Source of the DNA: Mesobacillus selenatarsenatis SF-1
GTDB taxonomy: Bacteria; Bacillota; Bacilli; Bacillales; Cytobacillaceae
Reading direction: 5' to 3'
Assembly (NCBI RefSeq): GCF_000813125.1
Contig: NZ_BASE01000071.1
Span: 1 to 64,000 of the forward strand
DNA: 64,000 nt
A model generated the notes under the pieces. That model did no database searches, had not been told where the DNA came from, and saw only the letters and a list, made by a program, of their open reading frames with translations. Both the position numbers and the translations under genes were made by a program. Below are positions 53,157 to 61,679 of this stretch, in pieces (positions within the stretch are counted from its first letter, which is position 1; each line of letters starts with the position of its first letter).

Positions 53157-53409
53157 GGTTGATTTCCACTCCAGGTTGCTTCGCTTTCCGCGGGAAGAAT
53201 TATGAAAAATCCATAATGCCGGCTTTTTCAAAGAGCGAATTCTTCCTGGGGCGTGCGGTGAGCCTCCTCAGCGCTAAAGCGCCTGCGGGGTCTCACCTGT
53301 CCCGCTGATCCCGCAGGACATTGATTGAGCATCCTCGAACCTGCCCACGCACGAGGAAAATGCGTTAGCATTTTCGGAGGAGTCTACGCACCTTCCGTTC
53401 CAATCAACC
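53157..53409. repeat. Bacillaceae structured repeat element, about 250 bp
   Basis: Bounded by the terminal inverted repeat GGTTGATT. Interior hairpins: GGTGAG ... CTCACC with GCGC-taaa-GCGC, GAAAATGC-gtta-GCATTTTC, and GAAGAATT ... GAATTCTTC. The GC-rich core (GCGGTGAGCCTCCTCAGCGC, GCCTGCGGGGTCTCACC, TCCCGCTGATCCCGCAGG) is the dispersed non-coding repeat seen repeatedly in Bacillaceae. No ORF. Confidence 0.75.
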
Positions 53410-53451
53410 TAGTGCTATTAAACCTTTTACAAAATAAATAAGACTAAATCG

Positions 53452-53500
53452 AAAAAAAGCCGGAATCATTCCAAAAGGATGGAACATTCCGACTTTTTTT
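53452..53500. terminator. Terminator of the ABC transporter operon
   Basis: Long imperfect stem, AAAAAAGxCGGAATxATTCC with its partner, T-runs on both strands. Confidence 0.85.
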
Positions 53501-53539
53501 ATAATCTGCAAATATTTTTTATTAAATAGGCTTGTTTGT

Positions 53540-54334
53540 TTAGCTTAATAAAGCCCGGTCGCTTGCCATTTTTGTTCCGCGGATGCGCTGGAACTCGTTG
53601 AGCAAGTCTTCGATTGACAGCTTAGCTTTTTGTTCTTCATTGACTTCAAGGATGATCTGGCCTTTGTCCATCATGATCAGCCTGTTGCCGAGATCGAGTG
53701 CTTGCTGCATGTTATGCGTGACCATGAGCGTAGTGAGATGGTATTTGTCGACGATTTCTTGTGTTAAATTGGTAATCAACTCGGCTCTTGCAGGATCGAG
53801 TGCCGCGGTATGCTCATCCAGTAATAGGATCGATGGTTCCGTGAATGTCGCCATCAGCAGGGAAAGCGCCTGCCGCTCACCGCCTGATAACATCCCAACC
53901 TTGGCATTCAGCCGGTCTTCAAGCCCGAGGTGCAGCGACTCAAGCACCTCCTGGAAAAGCTCACGGCGTTTTTTCGTGACGCCTAGGCGAAGCGAGCGGC
54001 GCTTGTTCCGTGAATAAGCAATCGCAAGGTTTTCTTCAATGGTCATACTCGGAGCAGTACCTGCCATCGGATCCTGGAAGACACGACCGATCATTTTTGA
54101 GCGGTTGTATTCGGTCATGTAGGTTACATCCTTACCGTCCAGTTCCACCTGCCCATGGTCTGGAAGCATTACACCGGAAATAATGTTCATTAACGTCGAC
54201 TTTCCGGCACCGTTACTGCCTATGACTGTAACAAAGTCTCCTTTATCCAGTGTGAGATTAATATTATCCAGGGCGATTTTTTCATCTGGAGTACCCTCAT
54301 TGAAGACTCTATGAATCTGATTTAAGTGCAGCAC
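53540..54334 (-). CDS. ABC transporter ATP-binding protein (TrpZ-like)
   Basis: 264 aa. Walker A VIGSNGAGKSTLMNIISG, signature LSGGERQALSLLMA, Walker B ILLLDEHTAALDP. Energises uptake by the downstream-named permease and the TrpX-like binding protein. GTG at 54334 (MLHLNQIHRVFNEGTPDEK) with AGGGTGAGG fits the family; 54343 is the open-frame start. The gene overlaps the permease end by 26 nt. Confidence 0.88.
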   Translation of the reverse strand: MLHLNQIHRVFNEGTPDEKIALDNINLTLDKGDFVTVIGSNGAGKSTLMNIISGVMLPDHGQVELDGKDVTYMTEYNRSKMIGRVFQDPMAGTAPSMTIEENLAIAYSRNKRRSLRLGVTKKRRELFQEVLESLHLGLEDRLNAKVGMLSGGERQALSLLMATFTEPSILLLDEHTAALDPARAELITNLTQEIVDKYHLTTLMVTHNMQQALDLGNRLIMMDKGQIILEVNEEQKAKLSIEDLLNEFQRIRGTKMASDRALLS

Positions 54335-55340
54335 CAGCCTCACCCTTTCCCTCAGAAGGAACAGCTACCATTTGCATGTTTTCAAGCTGTCTTTTTACCT
54401 TCCGTTTTTTCTCTTTGTAGCTTTCTATCATTTTCGGCGCAGTCAGTGCCAATATGACGATAATCGCTGTGATCAGCTTCATGTCGCCTGGCTCAAGGAA
54501 CTCTACCCTTAGTGCCAGTGTGACTACGATTCGATAGATGATAGCCCCGCCAATGACAGCAAGCGTTGTTCTAGCAATCGATTTTGTACCGAATAGGGCC
54601 TCACCAATAATGACAGAAGCTAGACCAATGATAATCATCCCGATACCCATACCGACGTCTGCGAAACCACCCTGTTGCGCGATCAAAGCCCCAGAAAAAG
54701 CTACCATCGCATTCGAAAGGCCAAGGCCAAGGATAATCATCAGGTTTGTATTGGATGAGAAACTGCGGATCATCCTTTTGTTATCACCGGTTGCCCTGAT
54801 TGCAAGTCCAAGTTCTGTCTTAAGGAATGCATCAGTAAGGAATTTAATTGCCAATGTCACTACAATCATGAACAATAGGATCCCCCAAGTCCGCGGAAGA
54901 CTGTCTCCCAGCCCGATAGCCGTTAAAATGCCATTGAAAAATCCATCGATTCCCGTCTTATCGAAAAAGTCCCTCACTGCGGTCATCGCCGTATCAGTGT
55001 TCAACAGGGGGACATTCGATTTACCCATGATTCTTAAATTGATAGAATACAAGGCAATCATCAACAGAATCCCCGACAGAAGTGCATTCACCTTTCCGAC
55101 TGTATGGATGATGCCTGTTAAGCACCCAGCGATGAAACCGGCAACCATGGCTACCATTGTAGCAGCGAAAGGATTTGCACCATTCACAATCAAGATAGCA
55201 GCGACCGCAGCTCCAGTTACAAAGCTGCCATCAACCGTCAAATCAGGAAAATCCAGTACCCGAAAGGATAAGTATACACCCAGAGCCATGATGGCATAAA
55301 TGATGCCTGACTCAAATGCTCCAAATATTGAAGTAAACAA
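54309..55340 (-). CDS. ABC transporter permease (TrpY-like)
   Basis: 343 aa, about nine hydrophobic segments, of the branched-chain-amino-acid/TrpY permease family (ALGVYLSFRVLDFPDLTVDGSFVTGAA). The long basic C-terminus overlaps the ATPase start. Substrate is set by the TrpX-like protein. No ribosome binding problem: 18 nt after the binding protein's stop. Confidence 0.88.
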   Translation of the reverse strand: MFTSIFGAFESGIIYAIMALGVYLSFRVLDFPDLTVDGSFVTGAAVAAILIVNGANPFAATMVAMVAGFIAGCLTGIIHTVGKVNALLSGILLMIALYSINLRIMGKSNVPLLNTDTAMTAVRDFFDKTGIDGFFNGILTAIGLGDSLPRTWGILLFMIVVTLAIKFLTDAFLKTELGLAIRATGDNKRMIRSFSSNTNLMIILGLGLSNAMVAFSGALIAQQGGFADVGMGIGMIIIGLASVIIGEALFGTKSIARTTLAVIGGAIIYRIVVTLALRVEFLEPGDMKLITAIIVILALTAPKMIESYKEKKRKVKRQLENMQMVAVPSEGKGEAGAALKSDS

Positions 55341-55358
55341 GTTGAATCATCCTTTCTC

Positions 55359-56357
55359 TTATTCTTCGTAAAACTCTGCGTCGTCTCCCCATTCTTCCTT
55401 GACTTCAACACCCTGCTCCTCAGCAGCTTTTTTGTTGATTGTCAGTGTTAAAGATTTCGGAAGTTCAACAGGGATCTCAGATGCTTTCTTGTTGCCAGAT
55501 AAAATTTCAGCAGCCATCAAGCCTGACTGGTAACCGATGTCATAGTAATTGAAACCGCTGGCTGCAACTGCGCCGCGCTTCATTGAATCAAGCTCTCCAA
55601 CAAATAACGGGATTTTTTTTCCATTGGCTACAGAAATGACAGATTCAAGTGCAGAAACGACCGTGTTATCTGTAGGAACATAGATGGCATCCACACGTCC
55701 AACTAGGGATTCTGCAGCCTGCTTAACTTCAGCTGATGTAGAGATTGACGCTTCAACAACCTTCGCTCCATTCGCTTCCGCAAGCTTCTTGACTTCCTTC
55801 AGCTGGACCTCTGAGTTCTGTTCACCAGCGTTGTAAATTACACCGATTTTCTTGGCACCTATTTCATTCGTCATGAAGTCGATCGTCTTTTTAGTAGCAT
55901 CAGGATGGTTATCGGTAGTACCTGTGATATTGTCCCCAGGCTTATCGAATGCTTCAACAAGTCCTGCTCCGATAGGGTCAGTCACCGAAGTGAAGATGAT
56001 TGGGATGTTCTTTGTCGCATTTAGTGCTGCAACAGCGCTCGGTGTAGCGTTAGCGAAAATGAGGTCGACCTTGTCACCTACAAAATTGTTCGCGATACTT
56101 GCGGTGTTATTCATGTCTGCCTGTGCGTTCTGGAAGTCATACTTTACATTGTCTCCCTCTTTGAATCCTTTGTCCTCAAGAGCTTTCTTGAAGCCTTCAG
56201 TTGCGGCATCAAGCGATGGATGTTCCGCGAATTGAGTCAAGCCAATCTTGTATTGCTTTTTGTCAGATGAACCGTTTGATGCTTCATTTCCTCCGCATCC
56301 TGCCAAAAGCAATGCACTAGCCAGGACAAGAGAAATAGCTTTTACTGATTTTTTCAT
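55359..56357 (-). CDS. ABC transporter substrate-binding lipoprotein, TrpX family
   Basis: 332 aa. Lipobox LLLAGC (C21); the mature domain begins KKQYKIGLTQFAEHPSLDAATEGFKKAL and continues GVIYNAGEQNSEVQLKEVKKLAEANG, the pattern of the ABC_sub_bind (TrpX) family. In streptococci TrpX imports tryptophan; aromatic or other ligands are possible here. The 450-bp upstream has a cre-like site and a palindrome, but no T-box sequence. Confidence 0.88.
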   Translation of the reverse strand: MKKSVKAISLVLASALLLAGCGGNEASNGSSDKKQYKIGLTQFAEHPSLDAATEGFKKALEDKGFKEGDNVKYDFQNAQADMNNTASIANNFVGDKVDLIFANATPSAVAALNATKNIPIIFTSVTDPIGAGLVEAFDKPGDNITGTTDNHPDATKKTIDFMTNEIGAKKIGVIYNAGEQNSEVQLKEVKKLAEANGAKVVEASISTSAEVKQAAESLVGRVDAIYVPTDNTVVSALESVISVANGKKIPLFVGELDSMKRGAVAASGFNYYDIGYQSGLMAAEILSGNKKASEIPVELPKSLTLTINKKAAEEQGVEVKEEWGDDAEFYEE

Positions 56358-56480
56358 AAAAATCCCCCTTGATTATTTATAAACCGGCACTAAAACTATG
56401 TAGATATTAAATAGCAGGCAGCCGGAACGCACCATTATGAATCTGTCTTCTCTCATGTTGGGTAAAAAGCTCCAGAATCT

Positions 56481-56495
56481 TTGAAAGCGATTCCA
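56481..56495. promoter_or_regulatory. cre-like site upstream of the TrpX-type operon
   Basis: TTGAAAGCGATTCCA matches WTGNAANCGNWNNCW at all fixed positions. It lies about 125 bp upstream of the binding-protein start. Confidence 0.5.
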
Positions 56496-56525
56496 AAAAG
56501 TATGATATTCACTATAGACACCGTA

Positions 56526-56541
56526 AATATAACGTTATATT
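56526..56541. promoter_or_regulatory. 16-bp palindrome upstream of the ABC operon
   Basis: AATATAACGTTATATT is perfectly self-complementary, 170 bp before the TrpX-like start. Possible operator; regulator unknown. Confidence 0.45.
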
Positions 56542-56772
56542 AACACCAGCTATAATTTAAAGTCAATAAAATTCCGAAAATTTAGTATGTTATGATTTTT
56601 AATTATTAAACCATCACTTAAGAAAACTATCAAGACATTTTTTAGAAATAATAAAACTTTTTCGCTTTTATGCACGAAAGCGGCTGTAAAACTCAGTATT
56701 TATAAGCTTCTAACCTTTTTTTCTTTTAAAAGCTCCTGAAATTAAGACCGATTAAAAAAACAATAATATAAA

Positions 56773-56801
56773 AAAGCATGCTCCTATTTGAAGCATGCTT
56801 T
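56773..56801 (-). terminator. Terminator of the FabK-like gene
   Basis: AAAGCATGC / GCATGCTTT stem, 11-nt loop; T-run on the minus strand. Confidence 0.85.
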
Positions 56802-56808
56802 GAAAAAT

Positions 56809-57756
56809 CTATAATAAGAGTGTTGCAATTCTCAAGCGTTCTTTCGCTTCTTTTACCATTCGCTCCAATAATTCCTGGACGGTCGGAATATCAGAAACCA
56901 GTCCAGATACCTGGCCTCCATTCATAAATCCGTTTTCTTCGCTTCCTTCCAGTGCACCTTTTTTATGTATTTCCTCAGTCGTCAGTTCGGCAAACTCTTC
57001 TACGGTAATTCCCTGCTTTTCAGCTTCCAGCAGTTTTCCTGCATAAGAAGTATTCAGCAGCCTGCGGATTCTTCCGACAGATCTGCCGACTATGACCGTT
57101 TCATGGTCGCTTGCCTGCAAAAGCTTTTGCTTATACTTTTCATGGAACGGAGCTTCCTTTGTGGCGATGAACCTCGTTCCCATCTGTACACCGCTCGCTC
57201 CAAGTGCAAGCATGGCTGCAAGGCCCTTTCCGTCCCCAATTCCCCCTGCCGCTACAACCGGAATGTTTACCTGGGCGACAATTTGAGGAATCAGCGCCAA
57301 TGTCGTCGTTTCCAGGTTCGAGTTAATCCCTGCAGCTTCATATCCCTCAGCCACTAAAATATCAGCACCTGCAGCTTCCGCTTTTTTGGCTTGTTTTACA
57401 GACGCTACAACAGTAATAATCTTGATTCCAGCCTCTTTTAGCTTTGGAATGAAAGGTGCAGGATTACCCGCTGATAAAGTTACTACTTGAACCTTATGTT
57501 TGACTGCCAAGCGCAGGATCTCCACCACATTCGGAGAAACACTTAAGGCCACATTCACAGAAAAAGGTTTTGATGTCCTCGATTTTGTTTCAAGAATAAT
57601 TTGCTCAACTTCTTCAGCATGCATCGTTCCGGCACCTATTGTGCCCAGGCCGCCCGCTTCGGAAACACCCGCTGTTAAAATGGCATTGCTTATGTTACCC
57701 ATTCCACCCTGGATGATTGGATATTTTATGCGCAGAACAGAAGTAATTCCATTCAC
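56809..57756 (-). CDS. Nitronate monooxygenase / enoyl-ACP reductase II-like flavoprotein
   Basis: 315-aa TIM-barrel FMN enzyme: KYPIIQGGMGNIS, AAGGIGDGKGLAAMLALGASGVQMGTRF and the C-terminal GQVSGLVSDIPTV. The family includes nitronate monooxygenases and FabK; which activity applies cannot be told, but the short form (315 aa) with this N-terminus is FabK-like. GTG start at 57756 after GGGGG. Divergent from the carbonic anhydrase-like gene. Confidence 0.85.
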   Translation of the reverse strand: MNGITSVLRIKYPIIQGGMGNISNAILTAGVSEAGGLGTIGAGTMHAEEVEQIILETKSRTSKPFSVNVALSVSPNVVEILRLAVKHKVQVVTLSAGNPAPFIPKLKEAGIKIITVVASVKQAKKAEAAGADILVAEGYEAAGINSNLETTTLALIPQIVAQVNIPVVAAGGIGDGKGLAAMLALGASGVQMGTRFIATKEAPFHEKYKQKLLQASDHETVIVGRSVGRIRRLLNTSYAGKLLEAEKQGITVEEFAELTTEEIHKKGALEGSEENGFMNGGQVSGLVSDIPTVQELLERMVKEAKERLRIATLLL

Positions 57757-57830
57757 AAAAATTCCCCCTTCGTTAAATTAATGTTATACTAGTTCTAAAA
57801 TTATGACAATTGAAAAGGGGGATTTTTTCA

Positions 57831-58352
57831 TTGATTCTAAGTTATTTAGATAAAAAACCGGTCATAGATGAAACAGTTTTCCAGGCACCTGGGAGCTACA
57901 TCATCGGTGACGTGAAAATCGGCAAAAATTCCAGCGTGTGGTTCAATGCAGTTTTACGTGGCGATGAAGATACGATTACTATAGGAGAAAGCTGCAGTAT
58001 CCAGGATAACGTAACATGCCATCTGTATGAAGGCTCTCCGCTTGTCATTGAAGATGAGGTCACCGTCGGCCACAATGCAATCCTGCATGGATGCACCATC
58101 AAGAAAAAATGCATTATCGGCATGGGTTCAACAATCCTTGACGGAGCTGAAATCGGCGAGGAATGCATTATCGGTGCCAATACATTGATTCCTGCAGGCA
58201 AAAAAATACCACCCCGCTCACTTGTTGTCGGAGCACCTGGAAAAGTTGTGAGGGAAATCAGCGAGAAGGATTTGGAGCTGATTCAATTATCGATCGATAC
58301 ATATGTTCAAAAGGGAAAGGAATACCGTGAAACTTTAAAAGATATCAAATAA
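57831..58352 (+). CDS. Gamma-carbonic anhydrase family protein
   Basis: 173-aa left-handed beta-helix protein with hexapeptide repeats (VKIGKNSSVWFNAVLRGDEDTITIGESCSIQDNV; VGHNAILHGCTIKKKCIIGMGSTI). Zn-ligand histidines are in CHLYE, VGHNAILHG. Resembles YrdA/PaaY-type proteins, the latter a phenylacetate-linked thioesterase, which would suit the nearby paa genes. TTG start at 57831 with AAGGGGG upstream; an open TTG at 57810 lacks this. Confidence 0.85.
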   Translation: MILSYLDKKPVIDETVFQAPGSYIIGDVKIGKNSSVWFNAVLRGDEDTITIGESCSIQDNVTCHLYEGSPLVIEDEVTVGHNAILHGCTIKKKCIIGMGSTILDGAEIGEECIIGANTLIPAGKKIPPRSLVVGAPGKVVREISEKDLELIQLSIDTYVQKGKEYRETLKDIK

Positions 58353-58358
58353 AAAGTT

Positions 58359-58382
58359 AGAGCCAGGCAGACGCCTGGCTCT
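58359..58382. terminator. Terminator between convergent genes
   Basis: 10-bp perfect stem AGAGCCAGGC / GCCTGGCTCT, AGAC loop, TTTTGCTTT. Confidence 0.9.
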
Positions 58383-58403
58383 TTTGCTTTAATAGAGGCT
58401 ACA

Positions 58404-59078
58404 CTATACCCATTTAACTATGTCATCCAATGGTCTTCTTGTTTTTGGATTAGGCTCTTTTACCCGGTAGCCGAAGGCACACATGACGGAAATTCCGAAA
58501 TGGCCATCGTCAAGCAATCCCTCATCTGCCAGAAGTTTGTTCATCTTATCGAAATTGAAGCCTTCAATCGGACATGAATCAATGCCAATTTGCGCTGCCG
58601 CCGTCATCATATTAGCCAGGACGATATACGTCTGCCTGCACGCCCAATCAAATAGCGGGCGGTCTCCGTCGAGCAGTTTAAAATCAGTCTTCTGGAATTC
58701 CTCGATTCGCTTGAGGTAATTGGCCATGAATTCCTCAGGCATTTTCTTCTTATTTCTAAAATGATCCTGCAGATATTCAGAATCGTATTTTGTATCAAGT
58801 TTAGTCCTCGCAAGGATAATCACAAAATGGCTTGCTTCCGGAAGCTTGCCAAATGCTCCCCAGGCGGTATTCTTAACTTTCTCCCGAAGCTCTTCACTCT
58901 GGACAACAAGAAAGCGCCAAGGTTCAAAGCCAAAAGAACTTGGTGATAGCTGGCCGGTCTCCAGGATAAAACGGAAGTCTTCCTCTGGAATCTTTTTACT
59001 TGGATCAAATTCCTTTGTGGCATGCCTAAAATGGAAAGCGTCAAGAATCTCCTGCTTCCTAGTCTCTTTGTCTCGCAT
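58404..59078 (-). CDS. NAD(P)H-dependent nitroreductase, YfkO-like
   Basis: 224-aa FMN nitroreductase: FHFRHATKEFDPSKKIPEEDF, LSPSSFGFEPWRFLVV and the C-terminal GISVMCAFGYR. Two-electron reduction of nitroaromatics or quinones. ATG 59078 with GGAAGGAGAG is chosen over 59120. Length matches the Bacillus YfkO group. Confidence 0.88.
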   Translation of the reverse strand: MRDKETRKQEILDAFHFRHATKEFDPSKKIPEEDFRFILETGQLSPSSFGFEPWRFLVVQSEELREKVKNTAWGAFGKLPEASHFVIILARTKLDTKYDSEYLQDHFRNKKKMPEEFMANYLKRIEEFQKTDFKLLDGDRPLFDWACRQTYIVLANMMTAAAQIGIDSCPIEGFNFDKMNKLLADEGLLDDGHFGISVMCAFGYRVKEPNPKTRRPLDDIVKWV

Positions 59079-59137
59079 ATGTATCTCTCCTTCCAAGATA
59101 TGTTTTTTTAAACTTATCATATTTTATTTAAAATTGC

Positions 59138-60175
59138 CTACAAAAAAGGATAAGCTTCAACCACTCTTCCTTTTCTGCCTTTAGTGGTTTCAGCCTGTGA
59201 TAATGAATTCAGGATTGCTTCCTCGGTTGCTTCTGCTGCAGCCGCGAACAGTTCGTTCATCAATGGATGGTCATCCCTAATCAGGTTGATTGATTGAATA
59301 AATCCGTCGGTGTAATGCATTGTTTGATTGGCTGTAGAAAAAGCAATCACAATATCGCCGCTTCCATGACTGAAATGACTCCCAGTTCGGCCCAGGCCAA
59401 TTCCGCACCTCTTTGCCAGGCGTAACAACTGGCGGTCACTTAACGGGGCATTTGTAGCAAGGACGATGATGATGGAACCGTCTGCCGTCTCGGATAATCC
59501 TGACATTATTGATTCAATCCCATATTTCCCTGCCATGAACTCTTCTTTTTTGCCGAAATTGCTGAGCACCAGACAGCCAATAGTATAAGTGTCGGCACTT
59601 TTTACAACCCGTGATGCTGTTCCAATACCGCCTTTATGACCGAAGCAAACCATACCTTTTCCCGCTCCGACAGCACCTTCTTCTGCTGGCATGGTGGAAG
59701 CTTTTTTAATCGCTTCTTTTGCATGTTCAGGTTTGACTGGAAAATGGCGAATTGAGTTTAAATAGCTATCATTGCATTCACCGACGACAATATTAATGGT
59801 ACCCGTCGTCTCACCAATATCTTCATTTTCAGAAAGCATATACTCCAGCGTCCCCTGAGTAACAGCAGGTACCGCAAATGTATTTGACAGCATAATGGGA
59901 GCCTCGATCGTTCCGAGCTCATTCACCTGGACGAGGCCAGTCGTTTTCCCAAATCCATTAAGGACGTAGCTGGCAGCAGTCACTTTCTCTTTGAATACAT
60001 TTCCGGCATGCGGCAGGATGGCCGTAACACCAGTGCATGCATACCCCTCGCCTTTGTCATCCAATGTATAATCCAGTGTTTCATGTCCGACTTTGACACC
60101 AGTCACATCGGTTATGCAGTTATTGCTCCCGGGGGACATCCTGCCAACCACAACCCCTCTATCGCGTACTTTCAT
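59138..60175 (-). CDS. P1-family aminopeptidase (DmpA-like)
   Basis: 345 aa. DITDVTGVKVGHET at the start, GEGYACTGVTAILPH and the self-processing Gly-Ser in ADGSIIIVLATNAPL are those of DmpA, where cleavage before the Ser makes the N-terminal nucleophile. Likely acts on beta- or D-amino-acid peptides or other amides. ATG 60175 with AGGAGGG is chosen; the frame opens at 60232. Confidence 0.88.
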   Translation of the reverse strand: MKVRDRGVVVGRMSPGSNNCITDVTGVKVGHETLDYTLDDKGEGYACTGVTAILPHAGNVFKEKVTAASYVLNGFGKTTGLVQVNELGTIEAPIMLSNTFAVPAVTQGTLEYMLSENEDIGETTGTINIVVGECNDSYLNSIRHFPVKPEHAKEAIKKASTMPAEEGAVGAGKGMVCFGHKGGIGTASRVVKSADTYTIGCLVLSNFGKKEEFMAGKYGIESIMSGLSETADGSIIIVLATNAPLSDRQLLRLAKRCGIGLGRTGSHFSHGSGDIVIAFSTANQTMHYTDGFIQSINLIRDDHPLMNELFAAAAEATEEAILNSLSQAETTKGRKGRVVEAYPFL

Positions 60176-60243
60176 TTTAACCCTCCTATAACACCTTATT
60201 GGGAGAAATTCGTTATCCGCCGTAAAGCTCAAGCTCGGCTTCT
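60176..60243. other. P1 peptidase leader
   Basis: 68 bp between the P1 peptidase start and the 52-bp array; no separate gene. Confidence 0.4.
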
Positions 60244-60605
60244 GACAGCTTTTCCTCTTCTTCCTTCAAACCTGTCCGAACTTGGGGCTACTTCTGACAG
60301 CTTTTCCACTTCTTCCTCCAAACCCGTCCGAACTTGGCGCTACTTCTGACAGCTTTTCCACTTCTTCCTCCAAACCCGTCCGAACTTGGCGCTACTTCAG
60401 ACAGCTTTTCCACTTCTTCCTTCAAACTTGTCCGAACACCGGGCTACTTCTGACAGCTTTTCCTCTTTTCACACCAAACCTGTCAGAACTTCAGGCTTCT
60501 TCAGACAGCTTTTCCTCTTTTGACATCAAACCTGTCCGAACACGGGGCTACTTTTGACAGCTTTTCCTTTTTTCCCTGCAAACCTGTCTGAACCTGTAGC
60601 CACTT
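60244..60605. repeat. Tandem array, seven 52-bp units
   Basis: GACAGCTTTTCC starts at 60244, 60296, 60348, 60400, 60452, 60504 and 60556: all six steps are exactly 52 bp. Each unit pairs GACAG with CTGTC-type sequence 20-25 nt later (strongest TCTGACAG / CTGTCAGA) and has TTCTTCC and AACTTGG linkers. Open frames across it are fortuitous translations of the repeat. Confidence 0.95.
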
Positions 60606-60670
60606 CGCACATCCCACCCAAGTAAATGATAGAAGAAAGCCACCCAAGGCTGTGCAAGGATGGCTTGATA

Positions 60671-61546
60671 CTATTCTAAAATATACGGGTGGTCCATTAC
60701 GTTATAGTCCACGTCTTTATGCTTGATTTCATTTCCTTCTTTGAAGACGGACTCAAAGAAGCGGGATGCTGGTTCTGCGAGTTCTTTGTAGTATTCGCTG
60801 AATAATGCGGCGGCGTGGCTTCCCAGCCATTTTTCAGGCAAAAGCTCTTCTGGGAGGCCTGGGTCAAAGAAGAGGAACTTCCTGTATTCATGTACCAGCT
60901 TTGTGCGCTCAACGAAGCATTCGGCATCTGACATGCTGCCCTTTTGTATCTTGTTTTTATCAATGATGTATTTCTGACTGTATTCACTGATAAAATCCTG
61001 ATACTTTGCGTTGATCTCGCCAAGGTCCCAGCTTTTTTCAACGAGGCGCTGATTTTCATGCGGGCCTTTGTACTCTGCTACAAAAAAATCGACGTATTCT
61101 TCGATTTCATATTTCTCGATCAAGTCCCTTACCTGTCTCTCGAGATTATTGGCTGAAATCCAGAAGCTGTTCGACATCGATCCGAAGCCACTCCAGATCA
61201 ATTCCTTGCGCAGTTCGTCACGAACATTGCGGATTTCCTCGGGAATCGTATACATCAGGATTCTCCACTTTCCGTCCCAATCTTCAGGCTTTAACTTAAA
61301 AATACGCTTGCCTGCCTCATCAATCCTCTTTTGGCCACGCGGCGTCAGTGAATAATAGCTCTTATTCCCGATTTTCTCAGCCTGCACCCAGCCCTGTTTG
61401 TTCATGCGCGAAATCGCCGCTCTAACCGACTGGTCATTGTGGCCAAACTCATTCAGCAGCCGAATCAGGCTGCCAATCCAAATCTTGCTTCCATAATGGG
61501 AGATATAGTCACCGTATAAGGTAAAAATCATTGATCTTGTATTCAA
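60671..61546 (-). CDS. paaX: PaaX-family transcriptional repressor
   Basis: 291 aa. N-terminal LNTRSMIFTLYGDYISHYGSKIW..SLIRLLNEFGHNDQSVRAAISRMNKQGWV (winged helix), and the C-terminal PaaX domain with the DWDGKWRILMYTIPEE segment. Represses phenylacetate genes; released by phenylacetyl-CoA in characterised bacteria. TTG start at 61546 with GAGGATG upstream, as the frame's first 37 residues (to 61657) are unlike the family. Follows the enoyl-CoA hydratase gene. Confidence 0.92.
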   Translation of the reverse strand: MNTRSMIFTLYGDYISHYGSKIWIGSLIRLLNEFGHNDQSVRAAISRMNKQGWVQAEKIGNKSYYSLTPRGQKRIDEAGKRIFKLKPEDWDGKWRILMYTIPEEIRNVRDELRKELIWSGFGSMSNSFWISANNLERQVRDLIEKYEIEEYVDFFVAEYKGPHENQRLVEKSWDLGEINAKYQDFISEYSQKYIIDKNKIQKGSMSDAECFVERTKLVHEYRKFLFFDPGLPEELLPEKWLGSHAAALFSEYYKELAEPASRFFESVFKEGNEIKHKDVDYNVMDHPYILE

Positions 61547-61679
61547 GCTTATGTCATCCTCATCCGTTTTTGTTGTACGTAATAAAACCGTTATAGAATA
61601 TTTTACAATATTATCATTATTTTGCAAAAACAATTTGCTTAAAAAGTGAAAAACCATAGGGATTTCTCCCTATGGATTA

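Larger units (their letters stand above)
56358..56772. other. TrpX-operon upstream region
   Basis: About 415 bp, AT-rich, without an ORF of coding character. Contains the cre-like site and the 16-bp palindrome; the terminator of the FabK-like gene is at the far end. No leader peptide or T-box was seen. Confidence 0.5.

Noticed and set aside
56358-56560. T-box riboswitch for the TrpX-type operon
   Set aside because: No AGGGTGGNACCGCG T-box sequence on the minus strand; only a weak GGTGCGTTCCGG resemblance.
60282-60557. Repetitive protein translated from the 60-kb array
   Set aside because: The frame only follows the 52-bp DNA repeat; three units make 156 bp, which is divisible by three, and no ribosome binding site is present.
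30236-60605. CRISPR array for the regular 52-bp repeats
   Set aside because: There is no division into constant repeat and variable spacer; the whole unit is similar from copy to copy, and no cas genes occur in the window.
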